Source of the DNA: Pseudomonas synxantha BG33R
GTDB lineage: Bacteria > Pseudomonadota > Gammaproteobacteria > Pseudomonadales > Pseudomonadaceae
Assembly (NCBI RefSeq): GCF_000263715.2
Contig: NZ_CM001514.1
Location: forward strand, 730,936-794,935
Direction: 5' to 3'
DNA: 64,000 nt
A model generated the notes under the pieces. The model was not told where the DNA came from. It saw nothing but the letters and a program-made list of their open reading frames with translations, and ran no database searches. Below, piece after piece: positions 11,537 to 21,755 of the stretch (the first letter of the stretch is position 1; each line of letters begins with the position of its first letter). Position numbers and translations under genes: made by a program.

Positions 11537-13144
11537 TCAGTGGCGGAAGTGGCGCATACCGGTGAAGACCATCGCAATGCCAGCTTCATCAGCAGCGGCA
11601 ATCACTTCTGCATCACGCATCGAGCCGCCCGGTTGGATCACGGCAGTAACACCGGCTTTCGCGGCGTTATCCAGGCCATCACGGAACGGGAAGAATGCAT
11701 CGGAAGCCATTACCGAACCCACCACCTGCAAACCGGCGTGTTCTGCCTTGATCGCGGCGATACGCGCCGAGTTAACACGGCTCATCTGGCCGGCGCCGAC
11801 ACCGATGGTCTGGCGGTTCTTGGCGTAGACGATGGCGTTGGATTTAACGTACTTGGCGACTTTCCAGGCAAAGATCAAATCGTTGATCTCTTGCTCGGTC
11901 GGGGCGCGTTTGGTCACCACTTTCAAGTCCTGGCTGCCGATCATGCCGATGTCGCGGCTCTGTACCAGCAAGCCGCCATTGACGCGCTTGTAGTCCCAGG
12001 CAGCGGCGCGGTCGGCCGACCACTCGCCGCAGGCCAGCAGGCGCACGTTGGCTTTGGCGGCGACAATGGCGCGGGCTTCTTCGCTGACGCTTGGTGCGAT
12101 GATCACTTCGACGAATTGGCGCTCGACGATCGCCTTGGCGGTCTCGGCATCCAGCTCGCGGTTGAAGGCAATGATGCCGCCGAACGCGGATTCGGTATCG
12201 GTGGCGTAGGCCAGTTCGTACGCTTGGCGGATACCGCCTTCAGCGTCCGGGCTCACGGCCACGCCGCACGGGTTGGCGTGCTTGACGATCACGCAGGCCG
12301 GTTTGACGAAGCTCTTCACGCATTCCAGCGCGGCGTCGGTATCGGCCACGTTGTTGTAGGAAAGTTCTTTGCCTTGCAGCTGGGTCGCGGTGGCAATGCC
12401 CACTTCGGCAGGCTTGGCTTCCACGTAGAACGCCGCGCTCTGGTGCGGGTTCTCGCCGTAGCGCATTTCCTGGGCCTTGATGAACTGGCTGTTGAAGGTG
12501 CGCGGGAACTGGCTGCGACCTTCTGTGCTCAAGGTGTCAGCCGCTTGGTTCACGGTGCCCATGTAGTTGGCGATCATGCCGTCATAGGCTGCGGTGTGTT
12601 CGAACGCCTTGAGCATCAGGTCGAAACGCTGGGCGTAGGTCAGGCCACCGGCTTTCAGGTTTTCCAGCACGTGGGCGTAGTCGCTGGCGTTGACCACGAT
12701 GGCCACGTCTTTGTGGTTCTTGGCCGCCGAGCGCACCATGGTCGGGCCGCCGATATCGATGTTTTCGATGGCGGTGGGCAGGTCGCAGCCTGGCTTGTTG
12801 ATGGTGGCTTCGAACGGGTAGAGGTTAACGGCCACCAGGTCGATCGGCTTGATGCCGTGCTCGGTCATGATGGCGTCGTCGATGCCGCGACGGCCGAGGA
12901 TGCCGCCGTGGATTTTCGGGTGCAGGGTCTTGACGCGACCGTCCATCATTTCTGCGAAACCGGTGTAGTCCGCGACTTCTACTGCGGCCACGCCGTTGTC
13001 CTGCAGCAGTTTGAAGGTCCCGCCCGTGGAGAGAATTTCCACACCCAGGGCTTCCAGCTCCCGGGCAAATTCGAGGATCCCGGTCTTGTCGGAAACACTG
13101 ATCAAGGCGCGGCGGATCGGCAGGCGGGTAGTCTGGTCGGTCAT
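11537..13144 (-). CDS. purH: Bifunctional AICAR formyltransferase / IMP cyclohydrolase
   Basis: A 535-residue enzyme for the last two steps of IMP synthesis. The MGS-like cyclohydrolase domain covers about residues 1-200 ([42 protein letters not shown]). The formyltransferase domain follows, with NPCGVA, the KH of the catalytic [14 protein letters not shown] region, and [11 protein letters not shown]. The C-terminus [11 protein letters not shown] is typical. The start at [16 protein letters not shown] is chosen over an in-frame upstream ATG because homology begins there. It is separated from the fis gene by a terminator, so it probably has its own promoter. Confidence 0.97.
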   Translation of the reverse strand: MTDQTTRLPIRRALISVSDKTGILEFARELEALGVEILSTGGTFKLLQDNGVAAVEVADYTGFAEMMDGRVKTLHPKIHGGILGRRGIDDAIMTEHGIKPIDLVAVNLYPFEATINKPGCDLPTAIENIDIGGPTMVRSAAKNHKDVAIVVNASDYAHVLENLKAGGLTYAQRFDLMLKAFEHTAAYDGMIANYMGTVNQAADTLSTEGRSQFPRTFNSQFIKAQEMRYGENPHQSAAFYVEAKPAEVGIATATQLQGKELSYNNVADTDAALECVKSFVKPACVIVKHANPCGVAVSPDAEGGIRQAYELAYATDTESAFGGIIAFNRELDAETAKAIVERQFVEVIIAPSVSEEARAIVAAKANVRLLACGEWSADRAAAWDYKRVNGGLLVQSRDIGMIGSQDLKVVTKRAPTEQEINDLIFAWKVAKYVKSNAIVYAKNRQTIGVGAGQMSRVNSARIAAIKAEHAGLQVVGSVMASDAFFPFRDGLDNAAKAGVTAVIQPGGSMRDAEVIAAADEAGIAMVFTGMRHFRH

Positions 13145-13175
13145 TTCAATTTCCATCAAAAGCAAAGGAGTCAGC

Positions 13176-13208
13176 AAAAAAGGCGACCGGTTTTACGCGG
13201 GCGCCTTT
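13176..13208 (-). terminator. Terminator after dusB-fis
   Basis: On the minus strand AAAGGCG pairs with CGCCTTT around a 16-base loop, followed by a U-run (CGCCTTTTTTGC). It lies 17 bases past the fis stop and ends the dusB-fis transcript before purH. Confidence 0.75.
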
Positions 13209-13225
13209 CTGGTTTGATTGAATGC

Positions 13226-13546
13226 TTACAGCAAATCGTACTGCTTGAGCTTTTTGCGCAAGGTGCCACGGTTGAGGCCCAGCAGCTCACTGGCTTTGGT
13301 CTGGTTGCCCTTGACGTAGTTCATCACGCTTTCGAGCAAGGGCGCCTCGACTTCGGAGAGCACCAGGTTGTACACGTCCGTGACGGAAGCACCCTCAAGG
13401 TGGGCGAAATAATTGTGCAGCGCTTTCTCGACACTCCCGCGAAGGGTCTGGCCTTCTTCGCTGGGCGTGTTGAGGTGCTGTTTCAAATTGACGTTGTCGC
13501 TCACGGGTGTTGTTCCACTCACTAAAGTCTCGGTCATCATCGTCAT
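13226..13546 (-). CDS. fis: Nucleoid-associated regulator Fis
   Basis: A 106-residue DNA-bending protein acting at rRNA promoters, recombination sites and origins. The C-terminal helix-turn-helix is intact: [20 protein letters not shown] followed by LKQYDLL. The N-terminal half is the dimerisation arm, more divergent than enteric Fis, as is usual in pseudomonads. Its ATG overlaps the dusB stop in an ATGA arrangement, matching the conserved dusB-fis operon of gamma-proteobacteria. The operon's promoter is presumably upstream of dusB. Confidence 0.97.
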   Translation of the reverse strand: MTMMTETLVSGTTPVSDNVNLKQHLNTPSEEGQTLRGSVEKALHNYFAHLEGASVTDVYNLVLSEVEAPLLESVMNYVKGNQTKASELLGLNRGTLRKKLKQYDLL

Positions 13547-14556
13547 GCGGCCACCCCTTTTCCATCCCCTGTTCCCAGGCTCTTGTCACGTTCGGCGAAG
13601 AACTCACGAACGGTGGCGACCTGTGCCTGCGTTTCATCCAAACGATTGAACTGAGCGCGAAATTCCTTGGCGCCCGGCAAGGTGGCGAGATACCAGCCGA
13701 CATGCTTGCGAGCAATGCGTACGCCCATCACATCCCCATAGAAGGCGTGCAGGGCGGCCAGATGCTCCAGCAGAATACGTTCCACTTCGAACAACTCCGG
13801 CGCCGGCAAGACTTCACCAGTGCGCAGGAAATGCTCGATCTCGCGAAAAATCCACGGTCGCCCCTGGGCGGCCCGGCCAATCAACAATCCATCGGCACCG
13901 GTTGCGTGCAGCACGCGCCGGGCTTTCTCGGCGCAGTCGATGTCGCCATTGGCAAATACCGGCATCGACACGGCCTGCTTGATCGCGGCAATGGTGTCGT
14001 ACTCGGCTTCACCGGTATAAAGGTCGGCGCGGGTACGGCCATGCACCGCCAGCGCTGTAATCCCGGCCTGTTCAGCGATCTTTGCCACTGTGAGGCCATT
14101 TTTGTTGTCCCGGTCCCAACCGGTACGAATCTTCAGGGTCACCGGCACATCGACTGCGCCAACGACGGCCTGCAGGATCTCGGCGACCAACTGCTCATCT
14201 TTCAACAGGGCGGAACCGGCGGCCTTGTTGCAGACCTTCTTGGCCGGGCAGCCCATGTTGATATCAATGATCTGTGCACCCAGCTCCACATTGGCCCGGG
14301 CCGCATCCGCCAGCATCTGCGCATCACCCCCGGCGATCTGTACCGAGCGTGGCTCGGGATCACCTTCGTGGATCATGCGCATCCGCGATTTGCGGGTGTT
14401 CCACAAACTCATGTCGCTGGTAACCATTTCAGAGACTACTAGACCCGCGCCCAAACGCTTGCACAGCTGACGAAAGGGCTGATCGGTGACACCCGCCATC
14501 GGGGCGAGGATCAAGCCGTTCTGCAATGTATATGGGCCGATGCGTACCGCCGACAT
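13543..14556 (-). CDS. dusB: tRNA-dihydrouridine synthase B
   Basis: A 337-residue flavoenzyme reducing uridine to dihydrouridine in the tRNA D-loop. Motifs: [15 protein letters not shown] at the FMN-barrel start, [20 protein letters not shown] holding the catalytic Cys, [28 protein letters not shown] and [12 protein letters not shown]. The length is normal. It is first in the dusB-fis operon, overlapping fis by 4 bases. The 185 bases upstream hold a short ACCCG/CGGGT hairpin and an AT-rich patch that is a reasonable promoter position. Confidence 0.97.
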   Translation of the reverse strand: MSAVRIGPYTLQNGLILAPMAGVTDQPFRQLCKRLGAGLVVSEMVTSDMSLWNTRKSRMRMIHEGDPEPRSVQIAGGDAQMLADAARANVELGAQIIDINMGCPAKKVCNKAAGSALLKDEQLVAEILQAVVGAVDVPVTLKIRTGWDRDNKNGLTVAKIAEQAGITALAVHGRTRADLYTGEAEYDTIAAIKQAVSMPVFANGDIDCAEKARRVLHATGADGLLIGRAAQGRPWIFREIEHFLRTGEVLPAPELFEVERILLEHLAALHAFYGDVMGVRIARKHVGWYLATLPGAKEFRAQFNRLDETQAQVATVREFFAERDKSLGTGDGKGVAA

Positions 14557-14741
14557 AGGACTTCCCTGTTGTGGGGCCGGATCATTAGAGTTCGAAAAAG
14601 GGTTGGCATGATACCCGCTCTCGATGACGGGTTAAAGGCTGAATTGGATAAAATCTGAACAGTTATTTTTTTATCGCCACCGGTTTGGTTGACGTCGGTC
14701 AAGTCAATAATCCGCCGTCAAACCTCTTCGGGTGTGCCGTT

Positions 14742-15968
14742 TCACTCGGGCGAGTGGAAGCTCAGGCTGTAGTTCACGGCTTTGTTGCCGGGATCAAGGA
14801 TGTCGAGGGAAATGTGGATCGGTGTCTGCGAAGGCATTTCGCTGACGCCAGCCAACTCGCCGCTCAGATATTCGGCGGGTTTGAAGCGACGACTGGCGAT
14901 CAGGCTGCCGTTCAAATCTGCAAAACGCAGTTCCAGCAGCGGGAACGGCTGGGAAAAGGTTGCGCGGTTGTAGAGGATTGCATCCACCACCAGCGCACCG
15001 GCGAACTCCGGATGGCTGCGTACCACCAGGTTGCTGCTCTTGATATGGGCGATATCGACCCGCGATGGCACGGTGCAACCCAATTTCGGGCACAGCTGCT
15101 GGAACCACGGACGGTAGGCGTCCTGACGGGCCAGTTCGTCGAATTGGTAGGCGATGTACTGGCCTGCCAGGCCGGCGGCGGCAATCAGTACCAGCAGGAT
15201 CCAGATCAGGCGGCGGCCCCAGCCCGACGGACGTTTCTGTGCATAGAGGTGCAGCGGGTCGTCTTCAAGGTCCTGAAGCACGGCGTCGTGAGCGTTGGCC
15301 TCGGTGCGTGGGCGTTTACGCCGTGATTGCGGGCGTTCATCGGCTTCTTCTGCCGCTGGGGTCAGGGGCGTGAAGGGCGGGTCGGGCTCGTCGTCATGCA
15401 GGGGAGAGAGCGGGGTTGGCTCGTCGTCGATGGTTTCGCTGTGCAGCGACATGGACGGTTCGGTGCGCTGCCGGGTATTGCTTGGTTCAGGCTCGTCTTC
15501 GTCGCTGTCTGCGCGCTCTTGCGCGGGCTCGCTGAACAGGCTGGCGGCCCATTGTTCTTCCTCGGCCTTGACCGTGTCGCGGCTGGCGCTGAGGGTGTCT
15601 TCCTTGTGCCGACGGTCGGTGCCGGGTTGTCGACGCTCCGCGCCCTGGGGTTGAGTGTGCTGAATCTCGCGGCGCTCGAGCTTGGCCAGTTCTTCGTCCA
15701 GGTCCAGGTTGTCCAGGTCCAGCTCCTGGGCTGTCCACTGTTTCTGGCTGATGGCTCGCGGGGGCTCAGGCGTTGGCTCAACCGCAGCGGGCACTTCAGG
15801 TTCGGCTGCCGACACTTGGGCGCGCTGCTCCAGCAACTGGCGAGCGGCATTGAACACTTGCAGGCACGAGCCGCAGCGCACCACGCCACGGGCCACGCTC
15901 AACTGAGCGTGGTTGACACGGAAGCGGGCTTGGCAATGCGGGCACTGGGTGACGAAACTGTCGGTCAT
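14742..15968 (-). CDS. DUF3426 zinc-ribbon membrane protein
   Basis: A 408-residue protein. At the N-terminus CPHCQARFRV and VRCGSCLQVFNA give two CxxC pairs, an MJ0042-type zinc ribbon. The middle, about residues 50-235, is acidic, proline-rich and low-complexity. One membrane helix (WILLVLIAAAGLAGQYIAY) is near residue 260, followed by a periplasmic DUF3426 domain of about 140 residues. Its function is unknown. It always seems to sit next to prmA in pseudomonads (30 bases downstream of it here). The start is the ATG of MTDSFVTQCPHC; an ATG seven codons upstream is less likely because the ribbon follows directly. Confidence 0.88.
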   Translation of the reverse strand: MTDSFVTQCPHCQARFRVNHAQLSVARGVVRCGSCLQVFNAARQLLEQRAQVSAAEPEVPAAVEPTPEPPRAISQKQWTAQELDLDNLDLDEELAKLERREIQHTQPQGAERRQPGTDRRHKEDTLSASRDTVKAEEEQWAASLFSEPAQERADSDEDEPEPSNTRQRTEPSMSLHSETIDDEPTPLSPLHDDEPDPPFTPLTPAAEEADERPQSRRKRPRTEANAHDAVLQDLEDDPLHLYAQKRPSGWGRRLIWILLVLIAAAGLAGQYIAYQFDELARQDAYRPWFQQLCPKLGCTVPSRVDIAHIKSSNLVVRSHPEFAGALVVDAILYNRATFSQPFPLLELRFADLNGSLIASRRFKPAEYLSGELAGVSEMPSQTPIHISLDILDPGNKAVNYSLSFHSPE

Positions 15969-15998
15969 GCGGCCATCCGATTCAGACAAGCGCTCATT

Positions 15999-16877
15999 CT
16001 AGCGCCGACGACCGCTGATGCGTACCCAGCCATCACGGTTGGCGATCGGGTCCAGCTCGAAATCCCTGGCGTAGGCCGCAGCCACGTCTTCACCTTGCTC
16101 GGCGAGGATACCCGACAGCGCCAGGCGCCCACCCGGCTTGACCAGGCTCGACAGTTGCGGTGCCAGCGACACCAGCGGCCCGGCGAGGATATTGGCGACC
16201 AGCACATCGGCCTGTACCTGGGGCAGATCTTCAGGCAGATAGAGTGGGAATTTGCCTTCAGCGATGTTATTGCGCCCGGCGTTATCGCGGGAGGCTTCCA
16301 GGGCCTGCACGTCGATATCGGTGCCCACGGCCTCCTTGGCGCCCAGCAGCAGCGCGGCAATCGCCAGGATCCCGGAGCCGCAGCCGAAGTCCAGTACGTT
16401 GCTGTCGGTCAGGTCCTGGCCGTCCAGCCATTCCAGGCACAGGGCGGTGGTGGGGTGGGTGCCGGTGCCGAACGCCAGGCCCGGGTCCAGCAGCAGGTTG
16501 ACGGCGTCTGGCTCGGGAGCAGCGTGCCAGCTTGGCACGATCCACAGGCGCTGGCCGAAGCGCATGGGCTGGAAGTTATCCATCCAGCTGCGTTCCCAGT
16601 CCTGGTCTTCGATGACTTCGCTGTGATGCTCGGGCAGCGGGCCGCCGGTGAGCAGTTCCATATGGGCCAGTACGGCGGCGGCATCGGTGCCGTCTTCGAA
16701 CAGGGCCAGCAGGTGGGTGTGGGACCACAGCGGCGTGGTGTTGAGTTCCGGCTCGAAGATCGGCTGGTCTTCGGCGTCCATGAAGGTCACCGACACAGCG
16801 CCCACTTCGAGGAAAGCGTCTTCGTAGGTTTCGGCTTGTTCTGGGCTGATGGCGAGACGGACTTGCAGCCAAGGCAT
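15999..16877 (-). CDS. prmA: Ribosomal protein L11 methyltransferase
   Basis: A 292-residue enzyme that trimethylates L11 using SAM. The N-terminal substrate domain ([20 protein letters not shown]) joins the C-terminal Rossmann methyltransferase with [19 protein letters not shown] as motif [13 protein letters not shown] before it, and [12 protein letters not shown] as the NxL-type motif. The start at MPWLQV has AGGTG at good spacing; an ATG three codons upstream is less likely. It is upstream of the DUF3426 gene in a probable two-gene unit. Confidence 0.96.
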   Translation of the reverse strand: MPWLQVRLAISPEQAETYEDAFLEVGAVSVTFMDAEDQPIFEPELNTTPLWSHTHLLALFEDGTDAAAVLAHMELLTGGPLPEHHSEVIEDQDWERSWMDNFQPMRFGQRLWIVPSWHAAPEPDAVNLLLDPGLAFGTGTHPTTALCLEWLDGQDLTDSNVLDFGCGSGILAIAALLLGAKEAVGTDIDVQALEASRDNAGRNNIAEGKFPLYLPEDLPQVQADVLVANILAGPLVSLAPQLSSLVKPGGRLALSGILAEQGEDVAAAYARDFELDPIANRDGWVRISGRRR

Positions 16878-16982
16878 GGCGGGCACCTTTGAAAAAATGA
16901 ATGTGCAGCGAGTAGGCCGCGAAAGCGCGCAAGTTTACGCGAGCGGGCAGCAGAAGACGACATTACTGAGTGAATGCGGACC

Positions 16983-17077
16983 AAATGTGGGAGGGGGCTT
17001 GCTCCCGATTGCAGTGTGTCAGCCGCAGTATCTGTAACTGATCCACCGCTATCGGGAGCAAGCCCCCTCCCACATTT
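16983..17077. repeat. Paired inverted REP element (accC-prmA gap)
   Basis: Two inverted copies of the AATGTGGGAGGGGGCTTGCT unit, each followed by CCCGAT or its complement, are separated by about 40 bases. It lies between the accC terminator and the prmA start. Confidence 0.88.
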
Positions 17078-17114
17078 GGACTGTGTGCATCCTGGAAAAC
17101 AGGTGTGCAGAAAC

Positions 17115-17142
17115 AACAAAGCCGCCCGAAGGCGGCTTTGTT
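17115..17142 (-). terminator. Terminator after accBC
   Basis: A perfect 12-bp stem (AACAAAGCCGCC with GGCGGCTTTGTT) capped by a TTCG loop on the minus strand lies 11 bases after the accC stop. The run-out is only moderately T-rich, but stem and loop are very stable. It ends the accB-accC transcript. Confidence 0.85.
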
Positions 17143-17153
17143 GGGTGGAGCAC

Positions 17154-18515
17154 TTACTGGTTGGCCAGCTTGTGTTCCAGGTAGTGAATGTTCACACCAC
17201 CTTCGCAGAAGCCCTCATCGCGAACCAGGTCCCGATGCAGCGGGATGTTGGTCTTGATGCCGTCGACCACGATTTCGTCCAGGGCGTTGCGCATACGGGC
17301 CATGGCCTCGTCGCGGGTCGCGCCCCAGGTGATCAGCTTGCCGATCAGCGAGTCGTAGTTGGACGGAACCTTGTAGCCGCTGTACAGGTGCGAATCCACA
17401 CGTACGCCGTTGCCGCCGGGCGCGTGGAAGTGCTTGACCAGGCCAGGGCTTGGGATAAAGGTTTTCGGGTCTTCGGCGTTGATGCGGCACTCCAGGGAGT
17501 GGCCGTGCATCTTCACGTCGTCCTGGGTGAAGGACAGCACGTTACCGGCGGCGATGCTCAGCATCTCCTTGACGATGTCGATACCGGTGACCATCTCCGA
17601 AACCGGATGCTCTACCTGCACACGAGTGTTCATCTCGATGAAGTAGAAGCGACCGTTCTCGTAGAGGAACTCGAAGGTACCGGCGCCACGGTAGTTGATG
17701 TCGATGCACGCCTTGACGCAGCGTGCCAGGACTTCCTGGCGGGCTTTTTCATCGAGGCCCGGTGCCGGGGCTTCTTCCAACACTTTCTGGTGACGACGTT
17801 GCAGCGAGCAGTCGCGGTCGCCCAGGTGGATGGCGTGGCCCTGGCCGTCGGACAGCACCTGGACTTCCACGTGACGTGGGTTGGTCAGGTACTTCTCCAG
17901 GTAGACCATCGGGTTGCCGAACCAGGCGCCCGCTTCGGAGCGGGTCTGCTTGGCGGCTTCGATCAGGTCTTCTTCCTTGTGCACCACGCGCATACCGCGA
18001 CCACCACCGCCACCGGCGGCCTTGATGATCACCGGGTAACCGACTTCGCGACCAATGCGCAGAGCGGTTTCCTCGTCTTCAGGCAGTGGGCCGTCGGAGC
18101 CTGGAACGGTCGGCACGCCCGCTGCAATCATGGCGTCCTTGGCCGAGACCTTGTCGCCCATCAGGCGAATGGTTTCGGCTTTGGGGCCGATGAAGGCAAA
18201 CCCGGATTTTTCCACCTGTTCGGCGAAGTCGGCGTTTTCCGCGAGGAAGCCGTAGCCCGGGTGGATGCCATCAGCGCCGGTCACTTCTGCGGCAGCGATG
18301 ATGTTCGAGACTTTCAGGTACGAGTTCGTGGCCAGTGGCGGGCCGATGCAGATGCTTTCGTCCGCCAGTTTCACGTGCATCAATTCGGTATCGGCCGTCG
18401 AGTAAACAGCGACGGTCTTGATGCCCTCTTCCTTACAGGCGCGCAGGATACGCAGCGCGATCTCGCCGCGGTTGGCGATCAGGACTTTTTGCAGTTTCTT
18501 CGCAGGTTTCAACAT
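17154..18515 (-). CDS. accC: Acetyl-CoA carboxylase, biotin carboxylase subunit
   Basis: A 453-residue ATP-grasp enzyme that carboxylates the biotin of AccB with bicarbonate and ATP, the first half of malonyl-CoA formation. Seen: [17 protein letters not shown], the [13 protein letters not shown] block, the glycine-rich ATP loop [35 protein letters not shown] and ECRINAEDP. The ATG of [10 protein letters not shown] is chosen, giving four residues more than the shortest homologues. It follows accB by 17 bases; the two form the usual accBC operon, closed by a strong terminator. Confidence 0.97.
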   Translation of the reverse strand: MLKPAKKLQKVLIANRGEIALRILRACKEEGIKTVAVYSTADTELMHVKLADESICIGPPLATNSYLKVSNIIAAAEVTGADGIHPGYGFLAENADFAEQVEKSGFAFIGPKAETIRLMGDKVSAKDAMIAAGVPTVPGSDGPLPEDEETALRIGREVGYPVIIKAAGGGGGRGMRVVHKEEDLIEAAKQTRSEAGAWFGNPMVYLEKYLTNPRHVEVQVLSDGQGHAIHLGDRDCSLQRRHQKVLEEAPAPGLDEKARQEVLARCVKACIDINYRGAGTFEFLYENGRFYFIEMNTRVQVEHPVSEMVTGIDIVKEMLSIAAGNVLSFTQDDVKMHGHSLECRINAEDPKTFIPSPGLVKHFHAPGGNGVRVDSHLYSGYKVPSNYDSLIGKLITWGATRDEAMARMRNALDEIVVDGIKTNIPLHRDLVRDEGFCEGGVNIHYLEHKLANQ

Positions 18516-18532
18516 CGAAGGCGCTCCGCGGT

Positions 18533-18997
18533 TCAAACGATGGTGAACAGCGGCTGGTCGTACTCAACCGGCTGACCGTTTTCTACCAGGATGGATTCAA
18601 TGACGCCGGCTTTTTCAGCGGTGATGTGGTTCATCATCTTCATCGCTTCAACGATGCAGATGGTGTCGCCCACTTTCACGGTCTTGCCCACTTCAACGAA
18701 GGCTGGCGAGGTCGGTGCCGGGGTGCGGTAGAAAGTACCGACCATTGGCGACTTGACCACGAAGCCGTTCAACGCTGGTGCGGCTGGGGCAGCAGGGGCT
18801 GCGGCAGCGACTGGAGCGGCAGCAGGGGCGGCAGCGGCAGGAGCCGGTGCTTGCATCTGCGGTGCGTAGAACTGTTGGGCCGGGGTCTTGCTGTGACGGC
18901 TGATCCGTACGGACTCTTCGCCTTCCTTGATTTCCAGCTCGTCGATACCGGATTCTTCCAGCAGTTCGATCAGTTTCTTAACTTTACGGATATCCAT
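18533..18997 (-). CDS. accB: Acetyl-CoA carboxylase biotin carrier protein
   Basis: A 154-residue carrier. The N-terminal part ([18 protein letters not shown]) is followed by an Ala/Pro-rich linker at about residues 48-75. The C-terminal biotinyl domain has the biotinylated lysine in EAMKMMNHI. It shuttles CO2 between AccC and the AccAD carboxyltransferase. It lies between aroQ and accC on the same strand with short gaps, the common aroQ-accB-accC arrangement. Autoregulation of the operon by AccB is known in E. coli; nothing here shows it directly. Confidence 0.97.
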   Translation of the reverse strand: MDIRKVKKLIELLEESGIDELEIKEGEESVRISRHSKTPAQQFYAPQMQAPAPAAAAPAAAPVAAAAPAAPAAPALNGFVVKSPMVGTFYRTPAPTSPAFVEVGKTVKVGDTICIVEAMKMMNHITAEKAGVIESILVENGQPVEYDQPLFTIV

Positions 18998-19021
18998 GAA
19001 TCATCAACTCCCAAGGGTCGG

Positions 19022-19477
19022 TCAGGGGCGTTTAGCCTGTTCTTCAACGTGTTCCAGGGCGGCCTCCAGGGCCAGTCGGTAACCGCTGGCGCCAAGGCCG
19101 CAGATCACTCCTACCGCTACGTCGGAGAAGTAAGAGTGATGGCGGAAAGCTTCGCGTTTGTGCACGTTCGATAAATGCACTTCGATGAATGGGATGCTCA
19201 CCGCCAGCAGCGCGTCACGTAATGCAACACTTGTATGCGTAAAAGCGGCGGGATTGATCAGGATGAAGTCCACGCCTTCGTGACGCGCGGCGTGGATGCG
19301 ATCAATCAATTCATACTCGGCATTGCTTTGCAGGTAGAGCAGATGGTGGCCGGCTTCACGGGCCCGTCTTTCCAGGTCGAGGTTGATCTGGTCGAGGGTC
19401 ACTGCCCCGTAGACGCCCGGTTCGCGGGTGCCAAGCAGGTTCAGGTTGGGTCCATGAAGAACCAGTAAGGTCGCCAT
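19022..19477 (-). CDS. aroQ: Type II 3-dehydroquinate dehydratase
   Basis: A 151-residue shikimate-pathway enzyme. [16 protein letters not shown] holds the catalytic tyrosine on the mobile loop, [16 protein letters not shown] binds substrate, and [17 protein letters not shown] contains the active-site histidine region. AAGGAAC precedes the ATG. It is the first gene of the aroQ-accB-accC run (24 bases to accB). Type II dehydratases form dodecamers in the cytoplasm. The symbol aroQ is used here in the dehydratase sense, not chorismate mutase. Confidence 0.96.
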   Translation of the reverse strand: MATLLVLHGPNLNLLGTREPGVYGAVTLDQINLDLERRAREAGHHLLYLQSNAEYELIDRIHAARHEGVDFILINPAAFTHTSVALRDALLAVSIPFIEVHLSNVHKREAFRHHSYFSDVAVGVICGLGASGYRLALEAALEHVEEQAKRP

Positions 19478-19520
19478 CGGCTGTTCCTTGTTATTGGTAG
19501 GGGTGCGGCAGAACCCGGCG

Positions 19521-19550
19521 ACTATGCCGCAAAGCCTTTGTGACTGTCCA
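19521..19550 (-). promoter_or_regulatory. Possible sigma-70 promoter for aroQ-accBC
   Basis: On the minus strand TGGACA and CATAGT are separated by 18 bases and lie 44-73 bases before the aroQ ATG. Both boxes deviate from consensus, so this is only a candidate. Confidence 0.3.
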
Positions 19551-19622
19551 GTTCTATGCAGTAGCCAGCACGATTAGCGAGGATTGCGCAAAATTTGTGA
19601 CTGTGAGCCGGCATCTGGTCAG

Positions 19623-19711
19623 TGTGGGAGCTGGCTTGCCTGCGATGACGGTGTGTCAGTGGTGGATGAGTTGGCTGATCCTGCGCTATCGCAGGCAAGC
19701 CAGCTCCCACA
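19623..19711. repeat. Paired inverted REP element (aroQ-chemoreceptor gap)
   Basis: TGTGGGAGCTGGCTTGCCTG and its inverted copy flank a variable centre. The sequence variant (AGCTGG rather than AGGGGG) matches the copies at 11419 and 29454. The rest of this 263-base gap shows no other gene. Confidence 0.88.
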
Positions 19712-19740
19712 TTTTGGTCTTCATGGGGCATCAGATCGAG

Positions 19741-21702
19741 TCAGACGCGGAAGGCTTGTACGGCGGTAGTCAATTGCCCACCCAGCACCAGCAAGTGCTC
19801 ACCCTGGCTACGCCCCTGCCCGATACGCAGCAGGTTGTCCTCACCTAACTGGTGAATCCGCTCACTGTTATCACGAATCTCACTCACGGCCCCGCTCTGC
19901 TGCGCGGTCACATCGGCGATGCGCACCGCGGTCTCGGAAATCGTCTGGATCGCACCGACGATTTCATCCAGCGCACCATCTGCTGTCTGGGCTTGCTGGG
20001 CGGTGGCTTCGGCGTGCTCAACCTGGGCGCGCATGCCTTGCACCGATTGGTGGGCGGCGGTTTGCAGGCCGGCGATCAGGCCCTGGATTTCGGCAGTAGC
20101 GCCAGCGGTGCGCTGCGCCAGGGAACGTACTTCATCGGCCACCACCGCGAAGCCGCGCCCGGCTTCACCGGCGCGAGCCGCCTCGATAGCGGCATTGAGC
20201 GCCAGCAAGTTGGTCTGCTCGGCAATCGAGCGAATCACGGTCAGCACGCCGCCGATGGTGGCGGATTCTTCCGCGAGTTTCTCGATCATCTGCGCATTTT
20301 GCTGCACTTCGCCCACCAGGGCGTGCAACCCGGTCAGGCTCAGGCCGATTACGCGCTGGCCTTGCTCCACAGCAAAGCCTGCACTGCGACTGGCGCCGGC
20401 AGCCTGGCTGGCATCCCCGGCCACTTGCTGGATGGTGGCTTCCAGTTCACCCAGGGAGTCACGGATCTGCGCGGTGTCGCCGGCCTGACGCTCGGCGCCG
20501 TCGTGCAGGCCGCTGCTCAGTTCGGCGAGGGTGCGGCTGCTGCCGGCCACTGCTTCGGCATTCCCGCGAATAGTGCCTACCAGGCCCACCAGATAGGCGC
20601 GCAGGCGGTTCAGGGAGGCTTCGATAGCGTGCAGTTCATGGTTGGTCTTGCCCAGGGCTATCGGCTGGCTGAAATTACCTTCGGCCCAGGTCGACAAGGC
20701 CGGTGCCAGATTGGTCAGCACCCGTGCCAGGCGCCGTTGCAGCGTGTCGATCAGCAGTGCGATCAACAGGATCAGGCCGATCATCACGCCTTGCAGCACA
20801 CGCACCTCGCCCTGGATTCTGGCGTGCTGTGCACGTACTACCGGCTCCAGGCCGGCGATGGCCTGTTGCACGTTGGCGATCTTCAGGTGGGTGGCAGCGG
20901 CGAGGTCGGCGCGCTGCTGGATCTGCTCGCGGGTGCGCTGGAGTTCGGCGGGGTAGCGGGTCAACAGGCTGTTGAGCTCGCGCTTGAGGTCGACGCCGGT
21001 GTCCTGGACTGCGGTTTTTTCGGTGTTTTCCAGGCCCATCAACGCGGAGAAATCGTCAGCGTTGGATTCGGCGCTGGCCTTTACCCCAAGCAATCGCAAC
21101 TGTGCCAACAGGTCGGCCTGGGTGCGCATGGTGGCAATCTCGCGCTCCACCTCGTCGGCCAGCTCGGCGCGGCCGCTGCTCACCAGCTTGTCGCGGGCCA
21201 GGGACAGTTTGCCCAGATGCTGCGAGGCGGTCAGCAGGGGAGGCAGGTAGCGTGCTGCGTCTGTGGAGTTGACGCCGCTGGCGTACTGGCTCAGTTGCTC
21301 CAGGTTTGCGCCCAGTTCACGCTCGGCCTGAACCAACAGTGCTTGCGGGTCGCCGGCCAGCTTGCCTGCAGCCAGCAGGTCGGTCTTGCTGAAGGTTTCC
21401 AGGTCCGCCAGGCTGGGGTGCAGGGTTTGCGCCAACTCGGCCGGCAATTGCGCGAGTTGCTGCAACAGGCTCTCCAGGCTTTGACTGGCGCTGCTCAGGC
21501 GCAGGGCATCGCCGCTGGCCAGGTAGTCTTCGATATTGCGCGCTGCCTGGTTTTGAAAGCCCTGGGACAGGCCCAGGTAGCGCTCCATCAATAAATAAGG
21601 CCGCTCCAGCGCCCGTTGCGACCACCACAGCGTCGCCCCGAGGGCCAGGCATACGGCCACCAGCAGAAGGGTATTGAGATTGGTCAGCAGCTTGAGGCGC
21701 AT
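19741..21702 (-). CDS. Methyl-accepting chemotaxis protein, CtpL-like
   Basis: A 653-residue transducer. One N-terminal membrane helix ([16 protein letters not shown]) is followed by a long helical periplasmic sensor of about 270 residues, then a second helix near residue 310 ([15 protein letters not shown]), a HAMP region, and the cytoplasmic signalling hairpin with [19 protein letters not shown]. The position beside gcbA and the large all-helical sensor suggest an orthologue of P. aeruginosa CtpL, the low-phosphate receptor; the ligand cannot be read from sequence. The ATG at 21702 is preferred over a TTG 12 bases upstream; neither has a clear ribosome site. Confidence 0.85.
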   Translation of the reverse strand: MRLKLLTNLNTLLLVAVCLALGATLWWSQRALERPYLLMERYLGLSQGFQNQAARNIEDYLASGDALRLSSASQSLESLLQQLAQLPAELAQTLHPSLADLETFSKTDLLAAGKLAGDPQALLVQAERELGANLEQLSQYASGVNSTDAARYLPPLLTASQHLGKLSLARDKLVSSGRAELADEVEREIATMRTQADLLAQLRLLGVKASAESNADDFSALMGLENTEKTAVQDTGVDLKRELNSLLTRYPAELQRTREQIQQRADLAAATHLKIANVQQAIAGLEPVVRAQHARIQGEVRVLQGVMIGLILLIALLIDTLQRRLARVLTNLAPALSTWAEGNFSQPIALGKTNHELHAIEASLNRLRAYLVGLVGTIRGNAEAVAGSSRTLAELSSGLHDGAERQAGDTAQIRDSLGELEATIQQVAGDASQAAGASRSAGFAVEQGQRVIGLSLTGLHALVGEVQQNAQMIEKLAEESATIGGVLTVIRSIAEQTNLLALNAAIEAARAGEAGRGFAVVADEVRSLAQRTAGATAEIQGLIAGLQTAAHQSVQGMRAQVEHAEATAQQAQTADGALDEIVGAIQTISETAVRIADVTAQQSGAVSEIRDNSERIHQLGEDNLLRIGQGRSQGEHLLVLGGQLTTAVQAFRV

Positions 21703-21755
21703 GCGGGGTTTCAACCGACGGCAAAAGATAAGTGCCTGAAGTTATTGCGCTTGCG

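Noticed and set aside
11441..13525. A 694-codon plus-strand frame opposite purH and fis
   Set aside because: The minus-strand frame has full PurH motifs; the plus-strand translation is His/Gly/Asp-rich and has no family features.
16974..18575. A 533-codon plus-strand frame opposite accC
   Set aside because: Antisense shadow of a highly conserved enzyme gene, running through a REP element and a terminator.
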